DNA of 64,000 bases from Ga0077560 sp046330395 (GCA_046330395.1 JAXLSS010000013.1:25200-89199), one strand, 5' to 3'. Positions 25,685 through 33,433 are shown, counted from the first letter of the stretch. Notes: generated by a model not told the origin, from the letters alone. Translations and numbers: made by a program.

Positions 25685-25879
25685 TCAGCCGCCGGTGGGC
25701 TGCTGCCCGGGGGCGCCGGGATCCTTGATGGCCTCCACCGCCTCCTTGGCCTTGTCGGCAAGCGACTCCTTGCCGGTGGCGATGTCCTTCAGCTCCATGG
25801 CGTCCTCCTTGAGGGCCTCCATGCCGCCACGGTCGTCGATGACCTTCTTGGCCTTGTTGACGATGTCGCCGAGATCCAT
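25685..25879 (-). CDS. MT0933-like antitoxin-family small protein
   Basis: 64 residues, highly charged and helical: 'MDLGDIVNKAKKVIDDRGG' then 'ESLADKAKEAVEAIKDPG'. This resembles the Rv0909/MT0933-like antitoxin family (CsbD-like amphipathic helices). No toxin gene is next to it, so an antitoxin role is doubtful; a small stress protein is an equally good reading. AAGGGGAA precedes ATG 25879. Confidence 0.65.
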   Translation of the reverse strand: MDLGDIVNKAKKVIDDRGGMEALKEDAMELKDIATGKESLADKAKEAVEAIKDPGAPGQQPTGG

Positions 25880-25935
25880 TGCGGGGTTCCCCTTCGTGCG
25901 TTGGCGTGGGACGCCCGGATCCTAGCGTCGGGGGG

Positions 25936-26493
25936 TCACTTGACCGTGAGGTCGGTGTGCATGCCGCCCGCGTAGTGGCCCGGCAGGTTGCAGATCAGGG
26001 CGTAGTGGCCGGCGGTGAGGCTGATGGTCACCGACTGGGTGGCTCCGGCGTCGATGGCGTCGATCCCGCCCACCTTGCCGGTGGTGTCCGCCGAGCCGTC
26101 GGAGGCCAGCGGCAGGTTCGCCGCCGCCGTGGTGGTCTTGATCACCAGCAGCTGGTGGGTCATCTGCCCGCCGTTCTTCACGGTGAACGTGACCGATCCG
26201 GCCTTCACCACCGCCGGGGTGGCGGTGAGGCTGAACTCCTGGGGGCTGCCCAGCGTCACCGTGACCGGGCCCTTCTTGGCCGGTCCGCTCGCGACGGGTG
26301 GCGCCGACGAGGTGGACGCCATGGTGCCGGCCGCCGTCGATCCGGCCATCGTCCCGGTGGTGCTGGACATGGTGGTGCCGCTCGACGACGTCGTGGTGGA
26401 CGAGGAGGATGACGACGAGCCGCAGGCGGCCACCCCCATCCCCAGCGCCACCAGGGACACGCCGGCCAGGACCACGCCACGTGAACGTTGCAT
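25936..26493 (-). CDS. Secreted cupredoxin-like blue-copper lipoprotein
   Basis: 185 residues. The leader ends in the lipobox 'GVAACG' (Cys ~24), followed by a Ser/Thr-rich spacer (~25-75) and a plastocyanin-like domain. The type 1 copper ligands are all visible: His in 'GGQMTHQLLV', then Cys, His and Met in 'YALICNLPGHYAGGMHTDL'. It should be an electron carrier anchored outside the membrane. No partner oxidase gene lies nearby; the redox cluster at 28.8-34.6 kb is the closest candidate. GGAGGG precedes ATG 26493. Confidence 0.87.
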   Translation of the reverse strand: MQRSRGVVLAGVSLVALGMGVAACGSSSSSSSTTTSSSGTTMSSTTGTMAGSTAAGTMASTSSAPPVASGPAKKGPVTVTLGSPQEFSLTATPAVVKAGSVTFTVKNGGQMTHQLLVIKTTTAAANLPLASDGSADTTGKVGGIDAIDAGATQSVTISLTAGHYALICNLPGHYAGGMHTDLTVK

Positions 26494-26564
26494 GCCACCC
26501 TCCGTGTTGTTGCCGCAAGGACCGTGAGTACCCGGAATCCGCCACCCCCACACCGCCGCGTGTC

Positions 26565-26577
26565 TAGGCTGCCGGGC
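26565..26577 (+). promoter_or_regulatory. -10 element for a leaderless DUF1684 gene
   Basis: TAGGCT (26565-26570) ends seven bases before ATG 26578 and no ribosome site is present. Confidence 0.5.
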
Positions 26578-27201
26578 ATGGACACGCCCTGGCCGGTGCA
26601 GCTGGCGGACTGGCGGCGCCGGGTGGCCGAGATGTACGCCCAGCTGCGGGACGGTGGCGACGACCCCGCGGCCACCGCCCGCTTCCGCGCGGCGCGCGAC
26701 GAGCTGGTCGCCACGCACCCGCAGTCGCCCCTCGACGAGGCCGCCCGGGCGGCCTTCCGGGGCCTGCCGTATTTCCCCCACCGTCCCGAGCTGCGGGTGA
26801 GCGCGCCGCTGGAGCCCGACCCGGCGCCGGCGGCGCTGGAGCTGCCCCTCAGCACCGGGCCCGCCATCCGCTTCGATCGGGTGGGCTGGGTGACGCCGAC
26901 GCTGGCGGGCACCGCGGTGCGGCTGGCGGTGTACTGGCTCGACGCCTACTCCGGGGGCCTGTTCCTGCCCTTCCGCGACACCCTGGCCGGGGACCGGACC
27001 TACGGGGGCGGGCGGTACCTGCTGGACACCGCGAAGGGCGCCGACCTAGGCGTCACCGCCACGGGCGAGCTGATCCTGGACTTCAACGCGGCATACCAGC
27101 CGTCGTGCTCGTACAGCGTGCGCTGGAGCTGCCCGCTGGCACCGCCCGAGAACCACGTGCCCATCCCCATCCCGGCGGGTGAGCGACTGGCCTGGGCCTG
27201 A
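26578..27201 (+). CDS. DUF1684 protein
   Basis: 207 residues. The conserved C-terminal block of DUF1684 is plain: 'GGGRYLLDTAKGADLG', 'ELILDFNAAYQPSCSYS' and 'WSCPLAPPENHVPIPIP'. The N-terminal helix pair ('WRRRVAEMYAQLRDG', 'RFRAARDELVATHPQSPL') and the beta core ('FDRVGWVTPTL') also fit. The family is widespread in Actinobacteria and its function is not established. The start is ATG 26578, directly after a -10 box. Confidence 0.88.
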   Translation: MDTPWPVQLADWRRRVAEMYAQLRDGGDDPAATARFRAARDELVATHPQSPLDEAARAAFRGLPYFPHRPELRVSAPLEPDPAPAALELPLSTGPAIRFDRVGWVTPTLAGTAVRLAVYWLDAYSGGLFLPFRDTLAGDRTYGGGRYLLDTAKGADLGVTATGELILDFNAAYQPSCSYSVRWSCPLAPPENHVPIPIPAGERLAWA

Positions 27202-27249
27202 ATCCGTCGGTTCTCGCGGCGCGATGCGACGGGTCCAGGCTGAGCGCGG

Positions 27250-27690
27250 TCAGTCCCCGGCGAACCGCAGGGCGGCGTGCACCAGCGACAGGCAGCCCAG
27301 CGTGTCCACCTCGCCCAGCGGCACCCAGCCGGCCAGGTCGGTGGAGCCGTCCGGCTCGTCCCGCAGCTCCCCGCCGGTGATCGTGGCGCGGTAAATGGCC
27401 CGCACCGACTGCAACGGCACGTGGGGCGGGTGCAGGCGCTGCGCCCCGTCGGTCACGAACGTGTCGATGCCCAGCAGCGCACCGAGCCGCACCGTGTGGC
27501 CGGTCTCCTCCAGCATCTCGCGGTGCAGGGCCTGCTCAGGGGTCTCGTGCAGCTCCACCCCGCCGCCCGGCAGCGTCCACCGCAGTCCGCTGGGCGTGGG
27601 TTCGCGCAACCGCACCAGCAGCACCCGCGCCCCGTCCGTGATGAGCGCGTAGGCCGCGAAGCGGATGTCGTACGCGCGCGGATCCGTCAC
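27250..27690 (-). CDS. Nudix hydrolase
   Basis: 146 residues. The Nudix box is complete: 'GGGVELHETPEQALHREMLEETGH', read as GxVExxETxxxAxxREMxEETG, with the catalytic REMLEE helix. 'RVLLVRLREPTPSGLRWTLPGGG' is the preceding strand pair. Hydrolyses nucleoside-diphosphate-linked compounds; substrate unknown. GTG 27690 begins six bases after a TACGAT -10 box, and its promoter overlaps that of the divergent LigD-type polymerase gene. Confidence 0.88.
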   Translation of the reverse strand: MTDPRAYDIRFAAYALITDGARVLLVRLREPTPSGLRWTLPGGGVELHETPEQALHREMLEETGHTVRLGALLGIDTFVTDGAQRLHPPHVPLQSVRAIYRATITGGELRDEPDGSTDLAGWVPLGEVDTLGCLSLVHAALRFAGD

Positions 27691-27729
27691 GGGTGCATCG
27701 TACGCGGGGCATGCACTAGCGTGCGCGGC
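27691..27729. promoter_or_regulatory. Overlapping divergent leaderless promoters
   Basis: On the minus strand TACGAT (27702-27697) lies six bases from the Nudix GTG. On the plus strand TAGCGT (27717-27722) lies seven bases from ATG 27730. The two -10 boxes are only 14 bp apart, so RNA polymerase could not occupy both at once. Confidence 0.5.
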
Positions 27730-28716
27730 ATGGAGCTGGCCGGAGTGCCCATCACCAACCCCGACAAGGTGATGTTCCCCGAACACGGTGAGACCAAAGC
27801 CGACCTGGCCCGCTACTACGTGGCGGTGCAGGACGCGCTGATGAGCACCGTGCGCGACCGCCCCGCGCTGCTGCAGCGCTACCCCAACGGCGCCGACGGA
27901 CCCTCGTTCTTCCAGAAGCGCATCCCCAAGACCGCCCCGGAGTGGCTGCACACCACCACGGTGTCCACGCCCAACGGCACCACCTCCAGGGCCCTGGTGA
28001 TGGCCGACATCGCCCACGTGCTGTGGGCCGCCAACCAGGGATGCCTGGGCTTCCACACCTGGCCCTACCGGGCGGCGGCGCCCCAGCACACCGACGAGCT
28101 GCGCCTGGACCTGGACCCCTCCCCGGGGGTGGACTTCCCCATGGTGCGCGAGGCCGCCGCCGAGGTGCGCGCGTTCCTCACCCAGGAGGGCCTTACCGCC
28201 TACCCCAAGACCACCGGCAACCGGGGGCTGCACCTGTACGTGCCGGTGGCGCCGGGGTGGGACGGCTTCGCGGTGCGCCAGGCGGCCGTCGCGGTGGCGC
28301 GGGAGATGGAGCGACGCCGCCCCGACCTCATCACCGGCGCATGGTGGAAGGAGCAGCGCGGCACCCGCGTGTTCCTGGACTTCAACCAGAACGCGCCCCA
28401 CAAGACCGTGTTCGGCGCCTGGTGCGTGCGTGCCCGCGTGGGTGCGCAGGTGTCGACGCCCTTCGCGTGGGACGAGCTGGAGCACGTGCAGCCGGATGAG
28501 CTCACCATGCGCAACGTGCCGGAACGACTGGCGCGGCAGGGCGACCCGTGGGCCGGCATGTGGGAGCACGCCGCCGACATCGCCCCCCTGGTGGAGCGGT
28601 TCCGGGCCGACCTGGCCGCGGGTGTGCCGGACGCCCCGTGGCCGCCGGTGTACCCCAAGATGCCCGACGAGGCGCCCCGGGTGGCGCCCAGCCGGGCGCG
28701 CCGCCCGGCGGACTGA
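27730..28716 (+). CDS. LigD-type primase-polymerase (stand-alone NHEJ polymerase domain)
   Basis: 328 residues matching the archaeo-eukaryotic-primase-like polymerase module of LigD: 'ITNPDKVMFPEHGETKADLARYY', 'PSFFQKRIPK', catalytic 'LRLDLDPSPGVDF' (DxD), 'YPKTTGNRGLHLYVPV' and 'RVFLDFNQNAPHKTVFGAW' (third Asp). There is no ligase or phosphoesterase module and no Ku gene nearby. It should fill gaps and add ribonucleotides during end joining, working with partners encoded elsewhere. Starts leaderless at ATG 27730. Confidence 0.9.
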   Translation: MELAGVPITNPDKVMFPEHGETKADLARYYVAVQDALMSTVRDRPALLQRYPNGADGPSFFQKRIPKTAPEWLHTTTVSTPNGTTSRALVMADIAHVLWAANQGCLGFHTWPYRAAAPQHTDELRLDLDPSPGVDFPMVREAAAEVRAFLTQEGLTAYPKTTGNRGLHLYVPVAPGWDGFAVRQAAVAVAREMERRRPDLITGAWWKEQRGTRVFLDFNQNAPHKTVFGAWCVRARVGAQVSTPFAWDELEHVQPDELTMRNVPERLARQGDPWAGMWEHAADIAPLVERFRADLAAGVPDAPWPPVYPKMPDEAPRVAPSRARRPAD

Positions 28717-28724
28717 CCGGACCC

Positions 28725-28743
28725 TCGCCGGACGATCCGGCGA
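28725..28743 (+). terminator. Hairpin after the LigD-type polymerase gene
   Basis: TCGCCGGA/TCCGGCGA, 8-bp stem with a 3-base loop, eight bases after the stop codon. Confidence 0.55.
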
Positions 28744-28793
28744 TTCCGGCGAAGCCCGCGTAAGAACCGGCCCGCCCGCGGTTCGTGTGGATG
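28740..28793 (+). promoter_or_regulatory. Promoter-like element shared with the site at 31281-31343
   Basis: TAAGAACCGGC (28761-28771), 17 bases, then GGATG (28789-28793). The preceding 20 bp (28740-28759) match 15 of 20 positions upstream of the second copy. It lies 52 bp before the flavin transferase start. It may be recognised by the sigma factor encoded in the cluster. Confidence 0.5.
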
Positions 28794-28845
28794 CCGGCGG
28801 CCCCGTGCCGCCCCAACCATGCGCACTCACGGAGGAGGGGTCGGC

Positions 28846-29742
28846 GTGGCGCACTCCACAACCATCACGCTGCGTCGCGGGTTCCGCGCGATGGGCACCC
28901 ATGTCGAGCTGGTGCTGGACGCCGGCCCGCACCGCGACGCCGCGGGGGCGCTCCTTTCGGGCGAACGCGAGGTGCGGCGCCTGGAGGCGCTGCTGTCGCG
29001 TTTCCGGCCCGACTCGGAGCTGAGCCGGCTCAACGCATCCGGGCGCATGGCGGTGGGCCCGGACCTGCTGGCGCTCACACGGACCGCGCTGGCCGAGCGC
29101 GAACGCACCGGCGGCCGCTTCGACCCCACCGTGCACGAGGCCATGGTGGCGGCGGGCTATGACCGCACGTTCGAGGAGGTCCCCCGTGACGGCGAGGCCC
29201 CCGGGCTCCCGGCACACCCCTGCGGCGGGCACGTGCACGTGGACGAACGCTCCGGCATCGTCACGCTCGACCCCGGGGTGCTACTGGATCTCGGGGGCAT
29301 CGCCAAGGGGTACGCGGCCGACCGCGTGGCCGACATCCTGGCGGCCGCGGGGCCGGCGCTGGCGAGCGTGGGCGGGGACATCGCCGTGCGCGGCCCGCGC
29401 ATCGGGGGCCCCTGGACGGTGGGCGTGGCCACCGGCGGCGCGCCCCTCACGCTGGCCCTGGAGGGCGGCGCCCTGGCCACCTCGGGTCGTGATCGGCGCT
29501 GGTGGACGCGCGGCGGTCACCGGATGCACCACATCATCGACCCGTCCACCGGCGAGCCGGCCCACACCGACCTGCTGCGCGTCACGGTGGTGGCCCATTG
29601 CGGCACCCGCGCCGAGGCCACCGCCAAGGCCCTGATGATCTCCGGGGCGCCCGCCGCGCGGCGTGAGGCCGACGCGCTGGGCATCCCGTGCGTGCTGGTG
29701 GGCATGGACGGCTCCACCACCCTGGCCGGAGGCCTGACGTGA
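28846..29742 (+). CDS. apbE: FAD:protein FMN transferase
   Basis: 298 residues. ApbE signatures are clear: 'RGFRAMGTHVELVLDA' at the start, 'RFRPDSELSRLNASG', 'DPGVLLDLGGIAKGYAADRV' (FAD site), 'ASVGGDIAVRG' and 'HHIIDPSTGEPAH'. The enzyme attaches FMN through a phosphoester to Thr or Ser of target flavoproteins, normally on the outer side of the membrane. No signal peptide is seen here. No FMN-binding-domain target with the S/T-G-A-S/T motif is found in the cluster, so its substrate is unknown. GTG 28846 has GGAGGAGGGG upstream. It leads the redox cluster. Confidence 0.9.
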   Translation: MAHSTTITLRRGFRAMGTHVELVLDAGPHRDAAGALLSGEREVRRLEALLSRFRPDSELSRLNASGRMAVGPDLLALTRTALAERERTGGRFDPTVHEAMVAAGYDRTFEEVPRDGEAPGLPAHPCGGHVHVDERSGIVTLDPGVLLDLGGIAKGYAADRVADILAAAGPALASVGGDIAVRGPRIGGPWTVGVATGGAPLTLALEGGALATSGRDRRWWTRGGHRMHHIIDPSTGEPAHTDLLRVTVVAHCGTRAEATAKALMISGAPAARREADALGIPCVLVGMDGSTTLAGGLT

Positions 29743-29873
29743 CCGCGTCCCCTCCGGTGGCCACGGACCGGCCGCGCTTGTCCGCGCCCGCACCCCCGTG
29801 CGAGCGTCGCCCGCATTCCATACGCGGCGTCCCACCACCGGCGACGCCGTCCCATCCGCGCCCTGGAGGCACC

Positions 29874-31244
29874 GTGCCCACACCCTCCCAGCGCATCGCC
29901 CCCGACGTGCCCGCACCGTCGTCGCACCATGGCGATCTGGTCTGTTACGCCCGCCGCATGCTGCGCGGCGACACCGCCACCGCCGAGGACGTGGTGCAGG
30001 AGGCGTACCTGCGCCTGGCCGAACACGAGGCGGTGGGCTCCCCACCGCGTGACGCGCGGCCCTGGCTGTTCCGCGTGGTGAAGCACCTCGCGCTGGATGA
30101 GCGCCGTCGCGCCCACCGCGCCGTGCCGGTTGCCCAGCCGCCCCTGGAGGCCCCGCCCAGCGCCGGCCCGGTGGACGTGCTGGGCCCCGTCGACCTGCTC
30201 ACCCAGCGCCACGCCGCCACCGCGGCGCTGCGCGAGGTGGCCGCGCTGCCCCCGCGCGAACGCGAGGCCGTGGTGCTGGAGCAGGCCGGGGTGGCCCCGG
30301 CGCAGATCGCCCGGGAACTGGAGATCACGCCCAACGCCGTGCATCAGGCGCTGTTCCGGGCCCGGCGCCGCCTGCGCACCGCGTTCGCCGGCGTGTGGGG
30401 CCTGGCGCCCGTGCCCGTGGCCCGGCAGGTGCCGCGGTGGTTCGACGGCACCGGCCAGCAGCTCATCGCGGCCACCTCGGCCGCCGACGGCGGCCGCCTG
30501 GTGCCGGCGGCCCGGTTCATCGGGATGGGCGTGGCCGTGGCCCTGGCCGGTGGTGCCGCCGTCACCCACGCCCCGCTGGGACACCGCGCCGCGCACCATG
30601 CGGCACGGCACGTCGAGTCCGCGGCGCGGCCCGCTCCCGGGGTCACGGCGCCCACCCCCCGGCGGGCCGCCGCGCCCGTCTCCACCGCCGCCGCAACCGG
30701 CGTCGCGCACACGGCATCCCGCACCGGCACCACGCGCACCGCGCGGCATCGCGCCGGGCCGATGATCGTCACCACCGTCACCGCGTCCCGGCCGCGGGCG
30801 GCCACGCCCGCCCGGACGCCGGGCACCACCCCGGTGCGTCCCCCGATCTCAACCACCACGCGGGTGACGGACACCGACACCGGCGCGCCCCCCGCAGCGC
30901 GCACGGCCTCGGCGCCGCAGGACACCGGGCGCAGCCTGTCGCGGCCCGTGGGGTCGTCCCGCACGGGCGGGTCGGTGTCGCGAACCACCACCGACGACAC
31001 CGTCCAGCGCACCCGCACCGCGTCCACCGCGCCCCCCGCGGACACCGGCGACACGCCGACGGCCACGCGGTCCGCGACGTCCACCGAGCGCGGCACCACC
31101 ACCTCGAGCGCCGACGCCGTGCCGCCACCCCCGGAGCGCGGCACGGCCACCGGCGCCGGGGACACCACGGATGCGCGCACCGCGGTCCCGGAGTCCGGCT
31201 CCAGCACCGCCGCCTCGGGTGGTTCCACGCGGCCCGGCGACTGA
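29874..31244 (+). CDS. ECF sigma factor with C-terminal membrane anchor and long Thr/Ser/Pro tail
   Basis: 456 residues. Sigma region 2 ('CYARRMLRGDTATAEDVVQEAYLRL', 'RPWLFRVVKHLALDERRRA') and region 4 ('VAALPPREREAVVLEQAGVAPAQIARELEITPNAVHQALFRARRRL') fill residues ~20-175. A single hydrophobic helix ('FIGMGVAVALAGGAAVTHA', ~216-234) and about 220 residues of Thr/Ser/Pro/Arg-rich low-complexity sequence follow. The anchor would place the sigma domains inside and the tail outside. Such fusions may be activated by proteolysis or by sensing outside the cell; this is inference. GTG 29874 follows GGAGG. A longer start at GTG 29739, overlapping the apbE stop, is possible but adds poor sequence. 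Confidence 0.83.
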   Translation: MPTPSQRIAPDVPAPSSHHGDLVCYARRMLRGDTATAEDVVQEAYLRLAEHEAVGSPPRDARPWLFRVVKHLALDERRRAHRAVPVAQPPLEAPPSAGPVDVLGPVDLLTQRHAATAALREVAALPPREREAVVLEQAGVAPAQIARELEITPNAVHQALFRARRRLRTAFAGVWGLAPVPVARQVPRWFDGTGQQLIAATSAADGGRLVPAARFIGMGVAVALAGGAAVTHAPLGHRAAHHAARHVESAARPAPGVTAPTPRRAAAPVSTAAATGVAHTASRTGTTRTARHRAGPMIVTTVTASRPRAATPARTPGTTPVRPPISTTTRVTDTDTGAPPAARTASAPQDTGRSLSRPVGSSRTGGSVSRTTTDDTVQRTRTASTAPPADTGDTPTATRSATSTERGTTTSSADAVPPPPERGTATGAGDTTDARTAVPESGSSTAASGGSTRPGD

Positions 31245-31280
31245 GCCTTCAGGCTGAGCCCCCGGCACGGCGGCGGCGCG

Positions 31281-31343
31281 GCGAACCTGCCGAAACCCGC
31301 ACCGCCGCCGTAAGACCCGGCGGGGGCACGCGTGGTGCGGATG
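31281..31343 (+). promoter_or_regulatory. Second copy of the cluster promoter-like element
   Basis: TAAGACCCGGC (31311-31321), 17 bases, GGATG (31339-31343), 25 bp before ATG 31369. The related upstream block sits at 31281-31300, about one helical turn further from the core than in the first copy. Confidence 0.5.
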
Positions 31344-31368
31344 ACGTCATCGAGGAGAGGACGCCCGA

Positions 31369-32100
31369 ATGCACCGTGCCCACCGCATCGCCCTGACCGC
31401 GCTGGTCACCACCGGCACCCTGGGGGGCGGCGTCGCAATGTCCCGCACCCTCAGCCTGGGGCCGTACCACACCCCACCGCCGTCGGTGTCGCAGTCGCTC
31501 ATCAACCAGCGCGCCGCCGGACTGCAGCGCCAGCAGGAGGAGCTGCAGGAGCGCATGAACGCGCGCACCCCGGAGCTGCCCGAGCTGGTGGCCGATCCGC
31601 TCGCCACCCCCGCCGCCGGCGGGGCGCCGGCGCAACCGCGAGCCGCCGCACCGGCCACCGCCGCGGCGGGGATCCCGTCGGGCGCGCCCGCCGCGGCCAC
31701 CCCCCCCGCCCCGCCCGCGGCGGGACGCCCCGGTGGCGGCACGCCCCATGGGCCGCCCATCGTCACCATCACGCGCACCACCATCCCCGCGCGCACCGCC
31801 GCCACACCCTCCACGCCCGCGCCCGCCCAGCCCAGTGCCCCGGCCACGGCGGGCGCCCCCACCGCCGGACGCACCGCGTCCACGGCGTCCACGGCCGCAC
31901 CGCCCCCTGCGCCCGCGCCGTCCACCCCCGCCACGCCCCGCCGCCGCCAGCCGGCCCCCGCACCCACGCCCACCACGGGCGGGGGATCGTCGTCCGGAGG
32001 CGGCGGCGGCACCACCACCTCAACGCCCCCCTCCACCCGCAACCAGGGCGGCACCGCCCAGGGCGGGCGCACGTCCACCACGGGTGGGGGTGGTGACTGA
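31369..32100 (+). CDS. Membrane-anchored coiled-coil protein with Ala/Pro/Thr-rich tail
   Basis: 243 residues. An N-terminal hydrophobic leader ('ALTALVTTGTLGGGVAM') is followed by a short Gln/Glu/Arg-rich helix ('LQRQQEELQERMNAR', ~51-65) and about 150 residues of low-complexity Ala, Pro, Thr and Gly, ending in a Gly/Ser run. It should be extracytoplasmic. The composition mirrors the tail of the sigma factor encoded just upstream, as if both occupy the same wall layer. No family is recognised. GAGGAGAGG lies upstream of ATG 31369, and its TGA overlaps the next ATG. Confidence 0.6.
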   Translation: MHRAHRIALTALVTTGTLGGGVAMSRTLSLGPYHTPPPSVSQSLINQRAAGLQRQQEELQERMNARTPELPELVADPLATPAAGGAPAQPRAAAPATAAAGIPSGAPAAATPPAPPAAGRPGGGTPHGPPIVTITRTTIPARTAATPSTPAPAQPSAPATAGAPTAGRTASTASTAAPPPAPAPSTPATPRRRQPAPAPTPTTGGGSSSGGGGGTTTSTPPSTRNQGGTAQGGRTSTTGGGGD

Positions 32101-32453
32101 TGGCGCGCTCCACCAGCGACTCCGCGCGGGCGTATGCCGTCGGCATCGTCGTGGTGCTGTTCCTCGTGGTGTGGGCCACCGTGGCCGGCCGCCCGTGGGC
32201 CGGCCCCACCGCCGTGGCCCCGCGCGATCCCCGGATGGCGGCCCTGGATCGCTGGGAGGCGCACCTGCAACGCCGCGCCAAGATGGTGCAGCGCACCGTC
32301 GACCGGCGCTGGGCGCGCTACCAGACGCGGTTGCGCGAGCGCATCGCCGCGGACGGACGCCTGCGCATGCCCGCCGGGGCGACCCGCCGGGCGGGCCCGC
32401 CGGTGACCACCGTGCGCGCCGGCACCGCCGTGGTGTGGGCGAAGGCCTCGTGA
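32100..32453 (+). CDS. Single-pass membrane protein with basic helical domain
   Basis: 117 residues. One transmembrane helix ('YAVGIVVVLFLVVWATVAG', ~12-30) is followed by an Arg-rich helix ('DRWEAHLQRRAKMVQRTVDRRWARYQTRLRERI'-type composition) and a short tail. ATG 32100 shares its A with the previous TGA, and its own TGA overlaps the next GTG, so it is translated with both neighbours. No family recognised. It may be a small subunit of the haem protein encoded next. Confidence 0.6.
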   Translation: MARSTSDSARAYAVGIVVVLFLVVWATVAGRPWAGPTAVAPRDPRMAALDRWEAHLQRRAKMVQRTVDRRWARYQTRLRERIAADGRLRMPAGATRRAGPPVTTVRAGTAVVWAKAS

Positions 32454-33166
32454 TCCTCACCCTCGCCCACGCGGCGGTCACCGCCGACCCGGAGCTCGGC
32501 CTGGTGCACCGCCCCAAGATCACCCCGGCCTTCTGGGTGCTGGTGCGCGCCACCGGCCTGGTGGCCTACGGGTCGATCACCATCGCGGTGCTGTGCGGAC
32601 TGCTGGTGAAGACCCGCCCCATGCCGCGCAGGCTGCCGCCCGCGCTGACGGTGGACCTGCACCGCACCCTGTCGCTGCTGGGGCTGGGCGCCACGGCGCT
32701 GCACGGGGTGGTGCTGCTGCTGGACCGCAACCTGCCCACCATGCCGTGGGACCTGGTGCTGCCGGGCACCGGCCCCTACCGGCCCCTGTGGGTGGGGGTG
32801 GGCGTGGCCACCGGGGAGCTGTGGCTGCTGGTGCACCTCTCGTTCCGGTACCGCCGCCGCATCGGCGTCGCCAACTGGCGGCGGCTGCACTGGGCCACCT
32901 ACGCGGCATTCGCGGGTGCCACGGCCCATGGCCTGATGGCCGGGTCCGACAGCGAGCGCCCCTGGGGCCTGGCCGTGTACCTGGTCGCCGCGGCCGCAGT
33001 GGCCGGTGGCACCACGTTGCGCGCCATGAAACGGCGCCCCGCCCCGCCCCCGCGCAGGCCCCCGGCCGAGGCCTCCCCGCCTCCGGCACCCGCATTTGCC
33101 GAACACTTACCCGGCCTCTCCGACCGTTTACCCGGCGCGCCTAGTTTGGACCCAGAAGCCTCTTGA
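32450..33166 (+). CDS. Ferric-reductase-like transmembrane haem protein
   Basis: 238 residues with about six membrane helices. Two helices carry spaced His pairs: 'DLHRTLSLLGLGATALHG' (14 apart) and 'RLHWATYAAFAGATAHG' (13 apart). This is the four-His pattern that holds two b-type haems in ferric reductase/NOX-like domains. 'ATGLVAYGSITIAVLCGLL' is the usual first helix. It has no fused FAD/NAD domain, so electrons must come from separate proteins, and the ferredoxin and reductase genes directly follow. Start GTG 32450 overlaps the previous stop (GTGA). The Pro-rich cytosolic tail is at the C-terminus. Confidence 0.83.
   Translation: MILTLAHAAVTADPELGLVHRPKITPAFWVLVRATGLVAYGSITIAVLCGLLVKTRPMPRRLPPALTVDLHRTLSLLGLGATALHGVVLLLDRNLPTMPWDLVLPGTGPYRPLWVGVGVATGELWLLVHLSFRYRRRIGVANWRRLHWATYAAFAGATAHGLMAGSDSERPWGLAVYLVAAAAVAGGTTLRAMKRRPAPPPRRPPAEASPPPAPAFAEHLPGLSDRLPGAPSLDPEAS
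33107..33136 (+). repeat. Direct repeat TTACCCGGC, 21 bp apart
   Basis: Copies at 33107-33115 and 33128-33136 lie within the end of the haem-protein gene, about 90 bp before the ferredoxin start. Two-turn spacing is typical of tandem binding sites. A TAGTTT box follows at 33142-33147. Confidence 0.35.
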
Positions 33167-33220
33167 GAATGGCCGCGCCGCGGCCGTGAGGTGTCCCACA
33201 AACGTCAGGAGCTGACGACC

Positions 33221-33433
33221 ATGACCACGTACCACATCACCATCGACGCATCGGCGTGCACCGGCTTCGGCTCGTGCGTTGACCTCGACCCCGACACGTT
33301 CGCCATGGGCGATGACGGCATCGTGACCGCCCGGGTGAACGCCACCGACCGCGACGCCGCGGTGGCCGCCGCACGAGCCTGCCCCATGACGGCCATCAGC
33401 GTGGTGGACGACACCGGCGCGAAGGTGGTGTGA
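33221..33433 (+). CDS. Three-cysteine ferredoxin
   Basis: 70 residues. 'ASACTGFGSCVDLDPDTFAM' and 'ARACPMTAISV' give Cys-x5-Cys...Cys-Pro, with the middle position of the usual four-Cys motif (here Phe/Gly) missing. This is the arrangement of [3Fe-4S] or three-Cys [4Fe-4S] ferredoxins that serve P450s and similar oxygenases. Cytosolic. AGGAGCTG precedes ATG 33221. Its TGA overlaps the start of the FAD reductase, its evident electron donor; no P450 gene lies in the window. Confidence 0.9.
   Translation: MTTYHITIDASACTGFGSCVDLDPDTFAMGDDGIVTARVNATDRDAAVAAARACPMTAISVVDDTGAKVV

Noticed and set aside
25685..25879. Toxin-antitoxin module at the MT0933-like gene
   Set aside because: No toxin-sized partner gene lies on either side; the flanking genes are trmO and a cupredoxin.
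31733..32449. Long upstream extension of the ferric-reductase-like gene
   Set aside because: The Pro/Arg-rich sequence is an out-of-frame reading of the two preceding genes; GTG 32450 with a 4-bp overlap is a better start.
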